Below, piece by piece: positions 37,075 through 50,700 of a stretch of DNA of 64,000 nt. The translations under genes and the position numbers were made by a program. Below the pieces are notes generated by a model that worked only from the letters and a program-made list of their open reading frames with translations, was not told where the DNA came from and made no database searches. The DNA is from Mesocentrotus franciscanus (taxonomy: Eukaryota; Echinodermata; Echinoidea; Camarodonta; Strongylocentrotidae). The stretch's first letter is position 1; each line of letters begins with the position of its first letter. Location of the stretch: NCBI GenBank assembly GCA_037976565.1, contig CP137680.1, positions 17,854,861 through 17,918,860 on the forward strand, written 5' to 3'.

Positions 37075-37275
37075 AGGGGGAGAGGAAAGAAAAAAAGAAA
37101 GAGAGGAAGAATATAGAGAATGAAGTGGGACAGGAAATGCAGAGGAAAGAGAGAGAGGTTGAGAGAGATGGAAAGAGACAGAGTTGCAGAGTTAAGAGAT
37201 AGGTGATGAAAGAGAGAGAGAGAAGAGAAGGGGGGAGGAAAGAAAGAGACGTAATTTGAGAGGAGAGATGGGGGG
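37075..37275. repeat. GA-rich low-complexity tract
   Basis: GAGAGAAAG-type purine-rich sequence with two repeats of the phrase AGAGTTAAG(T/A)GATAGGT. Confidence 0.75.
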
Positions 37276-38169
37276 GGGGAGGGTTATGTACAAAAAATGG
37301 ATTTATAGCAGCTTACCACACATTAAAGTGAAACTCAGAACATTATATTTGGATACATCTTTTTATATTTATTCATATTTGTCCAGCTTTGCAAGCTTAC
37401 ATAACCTGTCACAAAGAATTTAAAGACTCTTCTAAAGTTAAATAGCAAAGCAAATTGCATACACTGAATGTATGATTCAGTTTTTTTTTATGGACATTAG
37501 TTGGGAGGAACAAAAATACACAAAAACTCTCATATATCATTAACAACAGAGCTCTTCTTATTACAGTTATCCTGGTGAACCCTATCCCACTAAATAAGTA
37601 ATTTAATGACTTATTAATAACATTTAGCATTCCAAGAACTTTCCTCATGAAATCATACTCATTAGTATCAAAATGTTTGTAAACATGTCACCTTTCCTAA
37701 AATCACATTTTCTTCATGATAATCTACACTTCATTGTTAAACAGTAAACAAATCTGCAGGTTACAATGACAGCTAGTATACAAGGCTGCAAGCGTTCATA
37801 TTATAACATGTACTCATCTGCATTTAAAGATTCTAGCCTCTGATTGGTCTAACTGTAGGAATAAAACTGAATGCTGACTTCTATGTCCCAACTACAGAGT
37901 GACAGTAGAATTTTTTGATTGAGTGAAAGTTGAAAGCAAAAAAATTAAAAACTTAACAATTTCCCAGATCTTTTGATCTTGCCCATTCTCATGATCAAGA
38001 AAGTAAATACAGGGTTTTAGTTCATTTTTTTCTTTTTCTGTTTGTTTTTTGTTTTTACCTTCAATATTCAAATGACAGTCCCAAGTGTATACCCTTTACT
38101 AGATTCACCCGTGGACTACCTTCAGTACATGCAGTCTCTTTAGAGCCAAAAGGGCATTAACACTCTGTA

Positions 38170-38262
38170 TAGAATTTTTATTATTATTATTATGATTGTT
38201 ATTACTTATACCGCACTTTTTCCAATAAGGCCCAAAGCGCTTATAAAACAATCTTACAACTA
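38170..38262 (-). repeat. Probable SINE/LINE 3' end with (ATT)n tail
   Basis: On the - strand AAGCGCTTTGGGCCTTATTG is followed by a stretch ending in AAT triplets. This tail form is common in SINE and L2-like elements. The 5' part is not clear. Confidence 0.4.
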
Positions 38263-38772
38263 CAAACTGCAAAACATACCCTTCTGGCTCCAAACAGATG
38301 ATGCACACATGTACATGTGTTGATCAGTGAGGACAATAATATGCCATAAAATCATTGTGCACCAAATAAAATTTCATTCCCAAGATTATTGAATTGCCCA
38401 ATAGAAATGACCATAATGATTGACCAGGTTGTAACTTCCCATCCAAGAAAGAGCTGCGGACTCCTTATGAGCTCACAATGTCACTGCATTGTCAATTGTG
38501 ATGTAACAATGCTCAACACTGCATTATAATAGAGCAAGACGTTTCCATAGGAACATCGAACGATGAACCCTGATGTGATGTAGAATAAAGTCCTCTTGGA
38601 AAATCCTCTTGCTCCTCTCCTAGAATATCATTTTTCTATCTCCTTCAAGGGTTTCTCTCTTGTTCACATAAATCTTGCATGTACTGATGTAGTCATGACA
38701 ATATAGGCCATTGCTTCAAGTGTTTCTGTTCATACAGACATTTTTCAAATTTTTCGGCTGAATTTTGTGACG

Positions 38773-41700
38773 TCACTTGGAGTCAGCTCGAGGCTTGAAA
38801 GGATCGCTCCATACTCTCATGCCTGTAAGAAAAAAGGTGGAGAGTAAAAGAGATAAGCTTTTGATTGTTGTGAAACATGTACTAGCTCTAGATCAGGTTT
38901 AATGTATGTAGGTAGATTGAGTCCACTGAGAAGTAGAGCATTAGTATCAACCTTTTCATCCTGTAAAAACTACTATATTCTTCTACAGAATTATGTAATG
39001 AAATCAATTTTCCATCTTCATTTCATGACTGGGTTATTTCAGCCATCAATTTCGTCACAGAATTACGGTAATTTGTAGAGAATAAAGACGACAATTGGTG
39101 CTCCATAAATCATGGTACTAGTCCTCTCCATCTGGTATTTTGACATAAGCTGAGGTGACAACTGCTCCAGGCCATATTTTGTCAAATTTACAGGGTTAGT
39201 GACTTTAAATAATGATAATAATAATAAGTATTTCTACAGAAAACTTTATGATATAATATCGCTCAAGGTGCTACAATGTAATATGATAATAATACTTCAG
39301 TGTTATCTTAACAACAAAAAACAATCAAACAACAAGAACTATATCAGACATGTTACATTAAGTTTCCTAGTAGCTCTGGGTAAACAGGAGCTGCTTGATT
39401 CTCCTTGAAGAATGTCAGGTGTGATAGGGTATCAGGTGGGGCTTAGACTTTAGAGCTTGGGTTAGGGTTAGGTATATTGTTTGGTCCTTGTTTGGTCCAA
39501 GGTTAAGGTTATTTATATTGTTTGGTCCAGGGTTAAGGTTAGGTATATTGTTTGGTCCAGGATTAAGATTACCGGTAGGTATATTGTTTGGTCCAGTGTT
39601 AAGGTTAGGTTTATTGTTTGGTCCAGGGTTAAGGTTGGGTATAGTGTTTGGTCCAGGGTTAAAATTAGGTATATTGTTTGGTCCAGGGTTAAGATTACGG
39701 ATCCAGTGAGTGTAGTTTATTGACCGTGGGGCATTAGTCTCCGGGACACGTGTCATACAGTCCTCCACTGCCCCCTCATCCTTCTCGGATTTCAATTCAA
39801 TTCCGAGCATAAACATGTATTCTGGCATCAAACAGGCTGGCTAAGTGCCATATATATTCTAGTGGCATTTTCAAAAACATGATGCACTTCAGGCAGATTT
39901 TCTTTCTGACATGATGTAATACTCTAGTGAACTTACTCCCACATGGGAGAGAGATAGATGGAGTTATGAAATTCATATATAGAAAGAGACTTAAAGGAGA
40001 GATTTGTTTAGAAAAAAAAGTGAAAGATCACTAGTAAACAAAAGTATTCCACCAATCCACCATTCAGTGGCATAGCATGGATCCAGCCATTGAGGGGGTA
40101 CTTATGTCACGGAGGAGGTGTGGGGGGAGAGAAGTGGTGAACAAAATGTAGAAGTACATGGCAATAGAGAGTGGTGAAGGTGTGCAAGAGAGTGCAATCA
40201 TCTGCTTTTAATTTGCTTTCCCACTTTCTCTCGCTAAATCTTTCTCTTTTCTCTTTTTCTTGTCCTCAGCATTTGATGGAGGTACATGCCCTTCAGTACC
40301 CCCCTGTGTAGCGAACAACTGCCAACATACTTAACAAGTAGTGAAAGACATGCCTAGAAAAGTGGAAGAACTGACTAAATATTGAATCAATCTTCTTTCT
40401 AGGCAGAAAGTTTAGGTAAGTCCTTGGGGGAAAGAATTCAGGTATATAGAGATTAACATACAACATGATATTTGGAGGAAAGGGAAAGATTTTGATACAA
40501 GAAAGACTTGAAAGAAAACAGGATAAATTAAGAAAAATGTTGGGTAGGTAAAACAAGTGCCAAAATATTGAATGAGTCTTCATGAACAGGAATGAGAAAA
40601 GCAGACAAACTAATCAATAAATATTTCAGACAGAGAATCATGTGAATTATTTGCTGAAAATTGCTGGAGAAAATACCCCCCAAAAAAATTATTGAATATT
40701 TATAGGGAAATAAAAAACAACAAAATAATCAATAACTCAAACAGAAATGTCAGGAAATGAGACCAAAAAAGAATGAATAATTCTTCCAGACATAGAATCC
40801 GGGGGAGTCTTTGCTTGGGAAATTGAAGAGAAGACAAGATAAGATATTCAATGATTCTTCAAGAAGAGAATCAGAAAAGCAGACAAAAATAATCAATGAT
40901 TCTGTTAGGAATGATATTCAGGGTGAGATTTGCACAAAATGTAGAGGGAAAAAAAATCAGACAGAAAAAAAAATCAATGATGACGACAGTAAAAGAACAA
41001 ACTGGAGTGTTGGCCAAAGGGTAGGGGCAGAATAGGTTGTAGTCTAGGGGGCTCTATAGATGGAGCCTAGGACAGTGAGAAAAATACGAAACATTTGCAT
41101 AGTGTTGACAGCAATGGGGAAGGTATGGTCTGTTTTCTGATGGGAATGTTCACACTCTTGATTCAAGCTCTTTGTTGTCACGTTGAATGTTGCTGCATTT
41201 AGTTGAATCAATATCATCATGCATGCACATAATTAGATACATACTGTTGGGGAATTTCAATGCGACCAGCCCACTCAGCAACCTCTAAATCTACATGTAA
41301 CTAAGTAACATACATGTATCAACCAGCATTAAGACTGAAATCGACCAGTCCTCTAGATAAATATCAAGCAGCCCATGCGGAAAACGCCCCAAACTCCCCA
41401 TGGCAAGTCTAGTACCCCCAGTCAATAAGATTTAAACGCAGATCATAACCACATTAAAGCACTTTTATGTACCTCATATTAAAGAGCCATTTACTACAGA
41501 GAACAATTTTGTGGCATGTGAAGGAACAAAATGCTTTCACATGCCCCCGCCCCCTCCCCCCCCAAACACACTTCTCATTCATGAATATGCTCAAGTGACG
41601 TTGTTTGTTCAAATGGTGTAAATGCTTGAGCGATATTCATGCAACAGTACAAACCTAAACATTCGAGTATCGGTACAGTAAAACATGTCTCTTAACGTCA

Positions 41701-43585
41701 CGTATGTCAACCACAGGAAAAAGAAAAAAGTGGCCACTGTGGGCAGATGGCCTTTCTAGACAGGTTCTATAACACAGATTTCTTTCTTGAGGGAGACAAA
41801 AGACATGGCCACTATACACAAGGTGGATTTATTAGAGAGGTGGCAACTAAGATTTACATACATGTAGTCCCTGATAGCAAGCAAAATTATTAACAATTAA
41901 AGATTGATTAATAAGAAAAACCTTTGACTACAGTCAATTCAAAATGTATGAAACCAAGATTGCGCAGTCACATCTTTTGTAGGGTGTGAACACATTGTTT
42001 GTGCATCTCTTGCAGTCATTCAGCTGGCATACTTAGTAGAATAATTCATCACCATTCTTGCGTTTGCCACCAACAGCAGCAGCAGCAGCAGCGTCGGCCA
42101 GGGGGATCAAGAGGAGATCGGACAGTGAAGGATCTATCCCATCATCCTTGGGGAGACCCTCACGCTCGCCAAGAGGATTCCCAGCACGAACCCGAGCATG
42201 CTGGGAATAACCAATGAAGGTAGATCGTCCCCACGGACATGCCATGTTTGCTTGACAAGCTTGCAAAACATCCTCAAGAATCTCCTCGAGAGGGACTCCA
42301 ATGCCTTCTTGTGATGCCTGTAGGAATCATGATCAGATTATGTAATTCATTGTTGTAAGCAAAACTAAAAATACACTTGAAGGGCTCAGGGCCATCTTGC
42401 CCTGAGAACTACTTACAAGTAAATGGCCCTAAAATTATCCTTCTTGAATGAGAGATGAGTGTTTCCTAACTAGGGCGAGTTAAACATTGTGCTTTTCAAA
42501 TTCAAAAGAGGTCCACTTGTTTACCACAATTCACCAATTGGCAATTCTTTCACGTACAGTACCCGAAACTTGCATCAGCATCCTTTTCGATGCATAGAAC
42601 AGTTATCTTTTTACTATATAGAGCTTCGAAAGATTTTTATCTTTTCATTTTCACTAAAAAACATTAAACTGTCTAATGTTCCAAGGAGGCTACATGTACT
42701 GTAGTACAAGCTTTGGAGACATTGTATCTCCGGTTGGAAAGACAAACTGTGAGGAGTTCAAAAACATTAAGAAAATTCCAAGATAAAACACATAAACTTC
42801 GTGACAGAAATAACCAATGAAAGTTCTAACCCACCGCATACGGGAACTCCCTGAGAGAGTGCCACATGATACAGGAGTGAGAGAAATAATTTGCTGCAAA
42901 AGTTATTCTGTAAGACGAGTCCATTTCCATGAGCACGTACTTATTTCATCCCTATTATTCACATTTATATATAGACTTCTGGCAAGAAGATGTGGAACGA
43001 ATACCTTCGACGATTATTGAGCCTGGTAATGAGTTTTTCACATGATTAAAGCCTACAATTACTGAATGACGGATCGCTGACCTAATCAGAGTGAGTGAGC
43101 GGATGGAGAAGAGGCATGGACATACATGTACATTTGCGCAAGAGTGTGACAATCCAGATTATCTTTTTAATGGATATCACTAAAACACGGATGCAACAAG
43201 AACATGACGAGAATCAAATTCACACAGCTTTTATATGCAATGTCAGGATGTTTTACAGCAGGGCTTGCTTGTATCTCTAGGCTACGTACAGCAGACCTTA
43301 CAACCCAAATAGGGGTAGATTTCAGACAAAATTGAAATAGGATGAGATATGAAACGTCTTAATATGAAAATGCTACTCTGATTGAAGTCTAGACTCCTTA
43401 TCACACTCTGTAATACATGTACATGTTCATGTATGTCCACTTTACCTCCAAAAACTTAAAAAACACCTTTATTGCTTAAGAAGAGAAAATGTTCAAGCTA
43501 CAGTAACTTCAGAATAAATGTGAATAGGTCATATCAAATAGGACATTCACTGAAAGGGGAGTCACTGAAAGGGGAGGAAAAGATA

Positions 43586-43643
<58 letters not shown>

Positions 43644-46600
43644 AGAGAGAGAGAGAGAGAGAGAAGGGGGAGAGAGAGGGGAGAGAGAGAGGGGGAGAGA
43701 GAGAGAGAGAGGGAACTAGGGGAGGGGGCCCGGAAAAAAGGATGTACAGAGGGAGGGATATAGTTGGTGGGAAGGAAGGAGGGAGTGGTGGAAGGAGTGG
43801 TGGAGAGAGAGAGAGAGAGAGATGGTGGAAAACAATAGTATTCACAAGTAAAAGAGAGAAAGGCAGATACAGGAAAAGTCAGAGATAGAGAGAGAGAGAG
43901 AGGTAGGGGGAGAGAGAAAAAAAGGGAAAATAAAGTTAGAATTATTCCACACACCTCACTGAAAAGAGTTATTTCTCCTGTAACACCAACTTTGAACAAG
44001 CATATTGTTTTGAAGAGGTTGAGTGCTTGAAGAGCTTTCCAAAATACTTAAATGCAAATTGTGAGGGAAGGAAAGGGTTGGGAGAGGAAAAGTCTTGAAA
44101 TCTTGAATTCGCAGGAGAGGAAAATGGAAGAAAATGTATAACAGTCAGAGGTGCCTACTTCATACAAGAAGGGCACCAAGGTTATATATCCTCCTATTAA
44201 AAAGGAAGAAGAGAGGGAGAAGTATTTAAAGTAACCTTTTACAATAATCTCTTGGCCCTCCATGAAGTAAACAAAGAGTCAAGAGCCTACTGAGGCTGTT
44301 AAAGTTGACAATTCTAGGAATTCTCAATGCAACGCAAGTTAAAGGTGAATACTGATACCAGTTTGGGTAAAAGCAGACAAGAATAAGACAACGAACTGGT
44401 AAAACATGGAGGATTACCACAGACAAATAATATAAGATCATTCCAAAGTTGAAGTTGACTAGTTTGACTACGCTACGGTATTTAATTGGTCATGTGACTA
44501 TGATAAGTAAACCCTTCAATTTTTTTTTTTTTTGGGGTACATGAAATATCATTAATTCCAACTACTAGTGTCTCATAATAACTGTTTTTTTTTTAAAACC
44601 CAGCTGTCATTTTTGACAGGTAGCATGGCATCAAATGTTGTCACTTTTAGGAGCAGATTTCTATGCCCGTCAGAGGTCAGCTCAAATTAAAAGCAAAAAC
44701 AATGATAGAAAAAGTTTGTTTGTTTGTTGGATAGTTTGTTGATTGTTTTGTTTTGTTTTGTTATGTTACTATTGATGAAGGCTGGAATTAACCAATTCTG
44801 CATTATGGCACAACATGAATTACATGGAACCTTTAAAAAGCAACTGGAAAAAAAGGACTACAGGCTAATGTGACTTGTAAGAGGCGATAAAGTGTTGCAT
44901 GAGAGATACATGTAGTCTGAACTCACAAGGGACTGAAATACTTTGGTCGAGCTACATTAGAAGAGGAGACAACATTTCCCCACATAACCCCACGAGGGCA
45001 GTACAACTTGAACAGTCACTATAAAAAGGTCAACTTTGCCAAATGCCCTACGTGTCATGATGATAAAAAAGCACTGCAGACGTCATAATCTAAAGTGGAC
45101 TTAGTGGACTTAGTGGAGTGAAATAAAGATACATGTAGATGCTAAATAAGGTTAACAGGAAAGAAGTTTTTTGACAAAGTTCAACTTTTCCTAAAGCCTG
45201 ACTCTACAGCATCAGTTTAGTATTCAACAAAAGGAACAGCTAAAGGGTTTTATCTTTACCAAACCAACACAAGTACACATTGTCCACTAAAAGCTTTTCA
45301 TTAGTAAAGCATGAATATGATCAATTTAAAGGAAACCTCGCCCCAAGAAATAAGTCAAGTTATTCTGATATATTTATTTTATTCTTGCCCATAAATCTAC
45401 AAGATTCCCCACCGAAGTGTATGGGAGAGGCATAGAGCAAGAATAATGTACAGTAATCAGCATGACATGGGCATCGCCATTTTATTGATAACCTGACGTT
45501 CTGAGCGAAGTCTTTTATCAAGTACATGATTCAAATTTATGGATGCTTCCTTTCCAGGTGTGTTTGGTGATGAAGTCGTACTGTGCGAAGTCGTTTATCA
45601 AGTACACGATTCAAATTTATGGATGCTTCCTTTCCAGGTGTGTGTGGTGATAAATTATTTCATTCACCTGCTATTATCCTTTGTACAGGTGTACTACAAT
45701 TGCCAGAACACAAATTGCATAAATAAGTTGGCGCTCTTCTGGGGTGAAGGTTTCGCATAAATGAAATAGATTTGTCAACTGCTATAATTGTTTCCCTGTT
45801 ATATATTTTTTTACCAAATATAATATTTACCTTCTCAGCTATGATTTTCCCTCAATGTAAAGTAAAGGTTTTTTAATTGAATTAAAAAGTCTTACCTTGG
45901 TGCATGATACATGTACAACTTCGCCTGGTACGTCACATTTCCAAGAAAACGGCGGCGCCCTTGTCATGCTAAAAGGCATCACATCATGCCAAGAATATTT
46001 TCATTTATATATCTCTTGTACACTTTCATAAGGAATATTTTACATCAAAGGGCAGGAATAGATCTCATATTTCAGAATACCTACTCTTATTCTTTGGGGT
46101 GAGGTTTCCTTTAAAGGTATAGACCAGTTCTGGTCATGCGATTGCATTGTGAAAGAAACGTTGTGGAATCGATCAGAAAAGGTTGATCATCTAGCATATA
46201 AGTATTGGTGTGTACTGCAAGGTTCTGGAATCATCAAAATGATAAGAAATTTGGCCCAGTCTTGGGAAAGTTACAAGCACTGTACACAGAAAGATGTATA
46301 TGGGACTACGCGACCACGTGCGCGATATCTATTTGGTCCCAATAGATATAATAATTTACCAAATATATCAATTAGTAGGCGGTTTCCCGACTTTCACGGC
46401 GAAACATATTCTTTCACATGATTGTTAATGAGAGCTTCCATTTCATTTTTTTGAGAGAGAGGCGTTTCCAAAACTGGTCTTTACCTTTAATGCACCGATC
46501 CAAAATTAGTGTCATACTATTTTGATCATTGTAATTTAAATATTTTTTAAAATAAAACTTCTTCTGTTTCAGTATTTGATTCATGAACATTTAGTTCTTT

Positions 46601-47729
46601 ATTGATGTCAAGATACATGTTATGTATAACTGTCAAGTGTCCAATGTATGTTTATACAACATGTGTTTTCCAGTACGGAAATTAACGAAAAACACACAAT
46701 TTTCCCCTTTGTTTAATCATTCATCTGTATAAATGAGTTTCTTTTCTTTTGGTGCAATACGATTGAAAGTATACCATGATCTAAGAACTCTTGATCATAT
46801 TTTCACATACTTTGGTTCAAAAGATGCGCAAAATCGTCACAGAAAAAAGGTGTCTTGAAAATAGGTCTAACAATCAATGGCAGTTGCAAGGCAGTCACAA
46901 ATATATTTCCACAACAGACCCCTTCCACTTCAACCGAAAATAGGGTTGAAGTAACTTTAAATTCCTTCGTTATTCAGCTCCCCTGAGCAATCTTAAAAGG
47001 CATCACTATCTAAATGCATTCCTACCCCCTCAGACATCTTTGTAAGTCCATTTTGTAAGTTCCTAAGGGCGGTTTTCCTTCTTCAAGAACATTTTCATGT
47101 GTGACCTGCATTTTAAGTATTTTCCCCCCTTTCTCTTCTGTGAAGTATCTCTCCCAAACCCCTACCTCTTACTGGTTTTTTCGATCCATCTGACACAGTT
47201 TTTTGGATTCTCTGTGTACACCATTTTCTGATCCCTTTTTTTCTATTACTGTGCTTGTCGTTTTTGCCTGGTACTCTTATACAATGTGCCTTTTCTTTAA
47301 CTTTCAGTCTCTTTCTTCCCGTCTCCATCTCTTTCTCTCTGCCGATCATGTCTTTAATCATACGTTTTGAACATGTGTACTGGTTAATAGCTCAAACAAA
47401 GACATAAGAAATGAGATTAAATACACTTACATGTACATGTATGTATGCATAGCTTTTAAAAATTTGATCGAAGACATTGTCTACTGAAAACTGTATTAAT
47501 ATAGTCTTTCAATAATTAACCCTTACAAATTTCAATAGAATGTTGGAAATGGGATGTGGAGAAAAAAAATTGTGACAAAATGTTTTTTTTCCTGACGAAA
47601 ACTGCCACTGAAAGTTTCTCAAGGATGATATTGTAAACCTTGAATATTTATCAACTGGGACAGTAAATATAAATGATTAAAAACTTCCATAATCTGGATC
47701 GTAAATTTATAAGATGGAAAAGTAAAGGG

Positions 47730-47767
<38 letters not shown>

Positions 47768-50700
47768 GGAAGAAACTAAGGAAAAACATAACTTTTTTTA
47801 GTTCACAGATTGAGGTTAATGCTATAGTCCATGTTGCACATCATATCTTGTGCCTTTCTTTGCAGATATAGTGTCTTTTCTTTAATTTCATGCATGGATA
47901 GACAGACAATTTAGCCTGCTCTATCCCCGTGTCCACACACAACACTTTCCGTGATTAGGGGTGATTAGTTATACTGTTTCAGGATAGTTATACCATTTCG
48001 GGATAGTTATACGATGAAATTGTGTGTGTGGACGCTTACTAACGATAGTCGTATAACGAAACGCGGGTTTGGGCATCGTTTCGAACTAGAACTCAATAAA
48101 GAATCACGTCTAATCACGCCTAATCACGGAATGTGTTGTGTGTGGACATAACTAGTATAACTAGTCGAACTAGAACGGTATAACTGGGCAGGGCTTAACG
48201 TGAACTCGCGCGAAAGGAGACCCGACCTCTCATTTCCGCTTCCATTTCATTACCGCAGTAGCAAACTGCGCACCTATACTATTTCGCTGTAGAGTTTCGG
48301 GATTACTTTCTTGTGTGTGTGGACACCCTGGAATTTATACGATGATTCTTTATACGACGTGTCTTGTGTGTGGACACCTTGGAATTTATACGATGATTCT
48401 TTATTCGACGTTTCGTTATAGAGTTTCGGGATAAATTGTTTTGTGTGTGGACACGCTCTATATCTAGGTGGACCTTTCAAGTGTAGTATGAATTCTACTC
48501 CTCTCTATAATATAAATGTTAGTCTACCTCCTCAAAAAAAGACTGGTTGATTAAAGGACACTTGCAAAAGTGCCAAGAAAGGCATTATTTCAGAAAGTGT
48601 AAATTGTATGCATGGACTTGAGCGCCTGATCGATAACTGACAATTACCAACACTGATGAGCTGGTATGTCCGGACTTCATAATGTGTATACAATTTGTCA
48701 CATTTGAGAGCTCCATGTACCCATTATTGTATGTAGTAAATCAGGCTGTCTCCTAACTGAAGAATGGTATCGCCATGTTTGAGGATGGAGCGGGGGTGGG
48801 GGGAGGGGCATTCATTCCTCGTGGCTGATATCTGACCCCCCCCCAACAACAACAACAAAAACAAAAAAATAATGATAATAAGTAGTATTTGGCAAGTAAG
48901 GGAATCACTTGTGAATACATATAAATGATTATAAGAAATCACTTGAAAGTGCATAAAATCAGATTGTCCGGGTCATCTTGTGGGGAGGAGTTTGTAAACA
49001 TAAAACAATATTGTTTTACTATCATGTTTTTTTTTTTTCTCCTTTTTTTCCTTTTTATTTGAAATGAAAAGAAAAAGTTGTAAAAAGTATTACAAGAAAT
49101 TTAATTTATTTTCATCCCTGTATTATATTCCAGAAAGAGACATGCAGTAGTACGTTAATTTTGTATAATTCCTGGTTATTGTAATCTTTACTATTGCACA
49201 CAATTATCTATGTTACACTATAATTTTGAAATTTGCTATCCAATGTTTTATAAAAATAAAAAAATTGAGAATGATCCGATTTGTCTGGATTTTAATCAAT
49301 AAAATTTGAATTGAATTGAATTTGAGTTAAACAAATTAAGTTGAAACTGTATATCCTTTGGGGTGACCCCCCTCCTCTGAACGCAAACCAGGGCCCTCAA
49401 AATGTGATTTCCTCTTGAAAGGACCAACCTACATGTATTGTAAGCCCCTCCTGAGGGTTGATGTTTCAGGAGAATGGTTATATTATGAAACTGACATATG
49501 CTTTTCTTGCAGGTTTAGCAGCTTTATAACTTTTTGCTATAATCACGGATGTACCTCCCCCCCCCCTTCTCTCTCTCTCTCTCTCTATCTTTATTCCTAT
49601 CTCACTTTCTGCCTCTATTTATCTACGAGTGCCATCTGGACGTTGTGGCAGATTAGCCTTGTGCTTAACAAGCTATCCAATAAAGTCTACTACTAACAGG
49701 CCATTTTCGTATTTAATAAATAAATCTAAATAGTCAGAGTTCAAATTGCATGCATTAGTTGTTGCCAGGTACATGTAGGACAGACTTGTCTTACCTAACA
49801 TCACGTAATATTGTAATATATGCAATTTGCATTCTGAGTTTTAAAATACAATTATTCGTAACAGGTGAATTAATTAATTCAAATTGAGGTACTTTTAAAG
49901 TACAAATTAGGTTACATTACGAAAATAGCCTATTCTCCTTGAAAATTCAGTGCTATCTGCTAAATGATGGATGATAGTTTAGTGAAATTAAAGTGTTAAA
50001 CAGCCTTGCATAAGGTCTTGTCATCATTTTGTTCAAAATACATACACACTGTATGTCACTTACTGACTCAATGATATTCAGTTAAACAAATCTTCTGTTG
50101 CCAACAACAAAAACAGCAACAGCAACTCCATAAAAACATCAACAAAAACAACAACAACAGCAGCAGCTGCAGCAACAACATCAATACCTACAAAGACTTT
50201 TTTTTTAAATTGCACCCATACAAAACATAGTGGTCCAAAAACAAAAAAGTCAAACAGGTAGGATTTGAATATGGAAGAAGTAGAAACTGATGTATCAAGT
50301 CCCTTGTGGTAGGCTCCAGGGTTTGCTTAAAAGCTCTAAGGTTTTTAGATGTGCTCTAGTGCAACCTTATTCATATTTTGAAGCATGCCAATTGCCAGGT
50401 ATTGCTTAACAAAAGAAATTGCTCAACTGTTTGAAACAGCTTAACCAATTAGCTTGTCAGTTGTCACTATATGAGAGAACATCCATTCATTTGAATTTAC
50501 AAAAAAGGTTTATTATTAGGAAATCTGGTATGCATTTCACAAGTGAGTCTCCTACAGTGTAACTAACATACGGGTCAGTGGGTATCTCACAAGTTGGACT
50601 ACTCTGACATCACTACTTTAATCAAAATGGCAACTCCCATGGGAGAATGGCTTGCACAGGAACTGCAAACTTTGGAGATATTCTTTTTCCTTGCTAAGTA

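Larger units (their letters stand above)
34814..38772. other. Convergent gap between ZFAND2 and SMIM20
   Basis: No exon recognised. The genes on either side end toward each other, so parts are probably 3' UTR. An AATAAA on the + strand at 36220-36225 is one candidate end for ZFAND2. A GA-rich stretch lies at about 37075-37275. Confidence 0.45.

Noticed and set aside
39415..39831. Repeat protein with NLNPGPNNIP units
   Set aside because: The unit comes from a 30-bp minisatellite that happens to keep frame; there is no splice or start context and the flanks are not protein-like.
42690..42899. - strand frame with RWVRTFIGYF, similar to GRSTFIGYS in the exon at 42033-42317
   Set aside because: The likeness is limited to a short stretch around AATAACCAATGAA; neighbouring residues do not match and there is no splice support.
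43472..43999. Arg/Glu-rich and Ser/Leu-rich frames
   Set aside because: Translation of the (GA)n tract on both strands.
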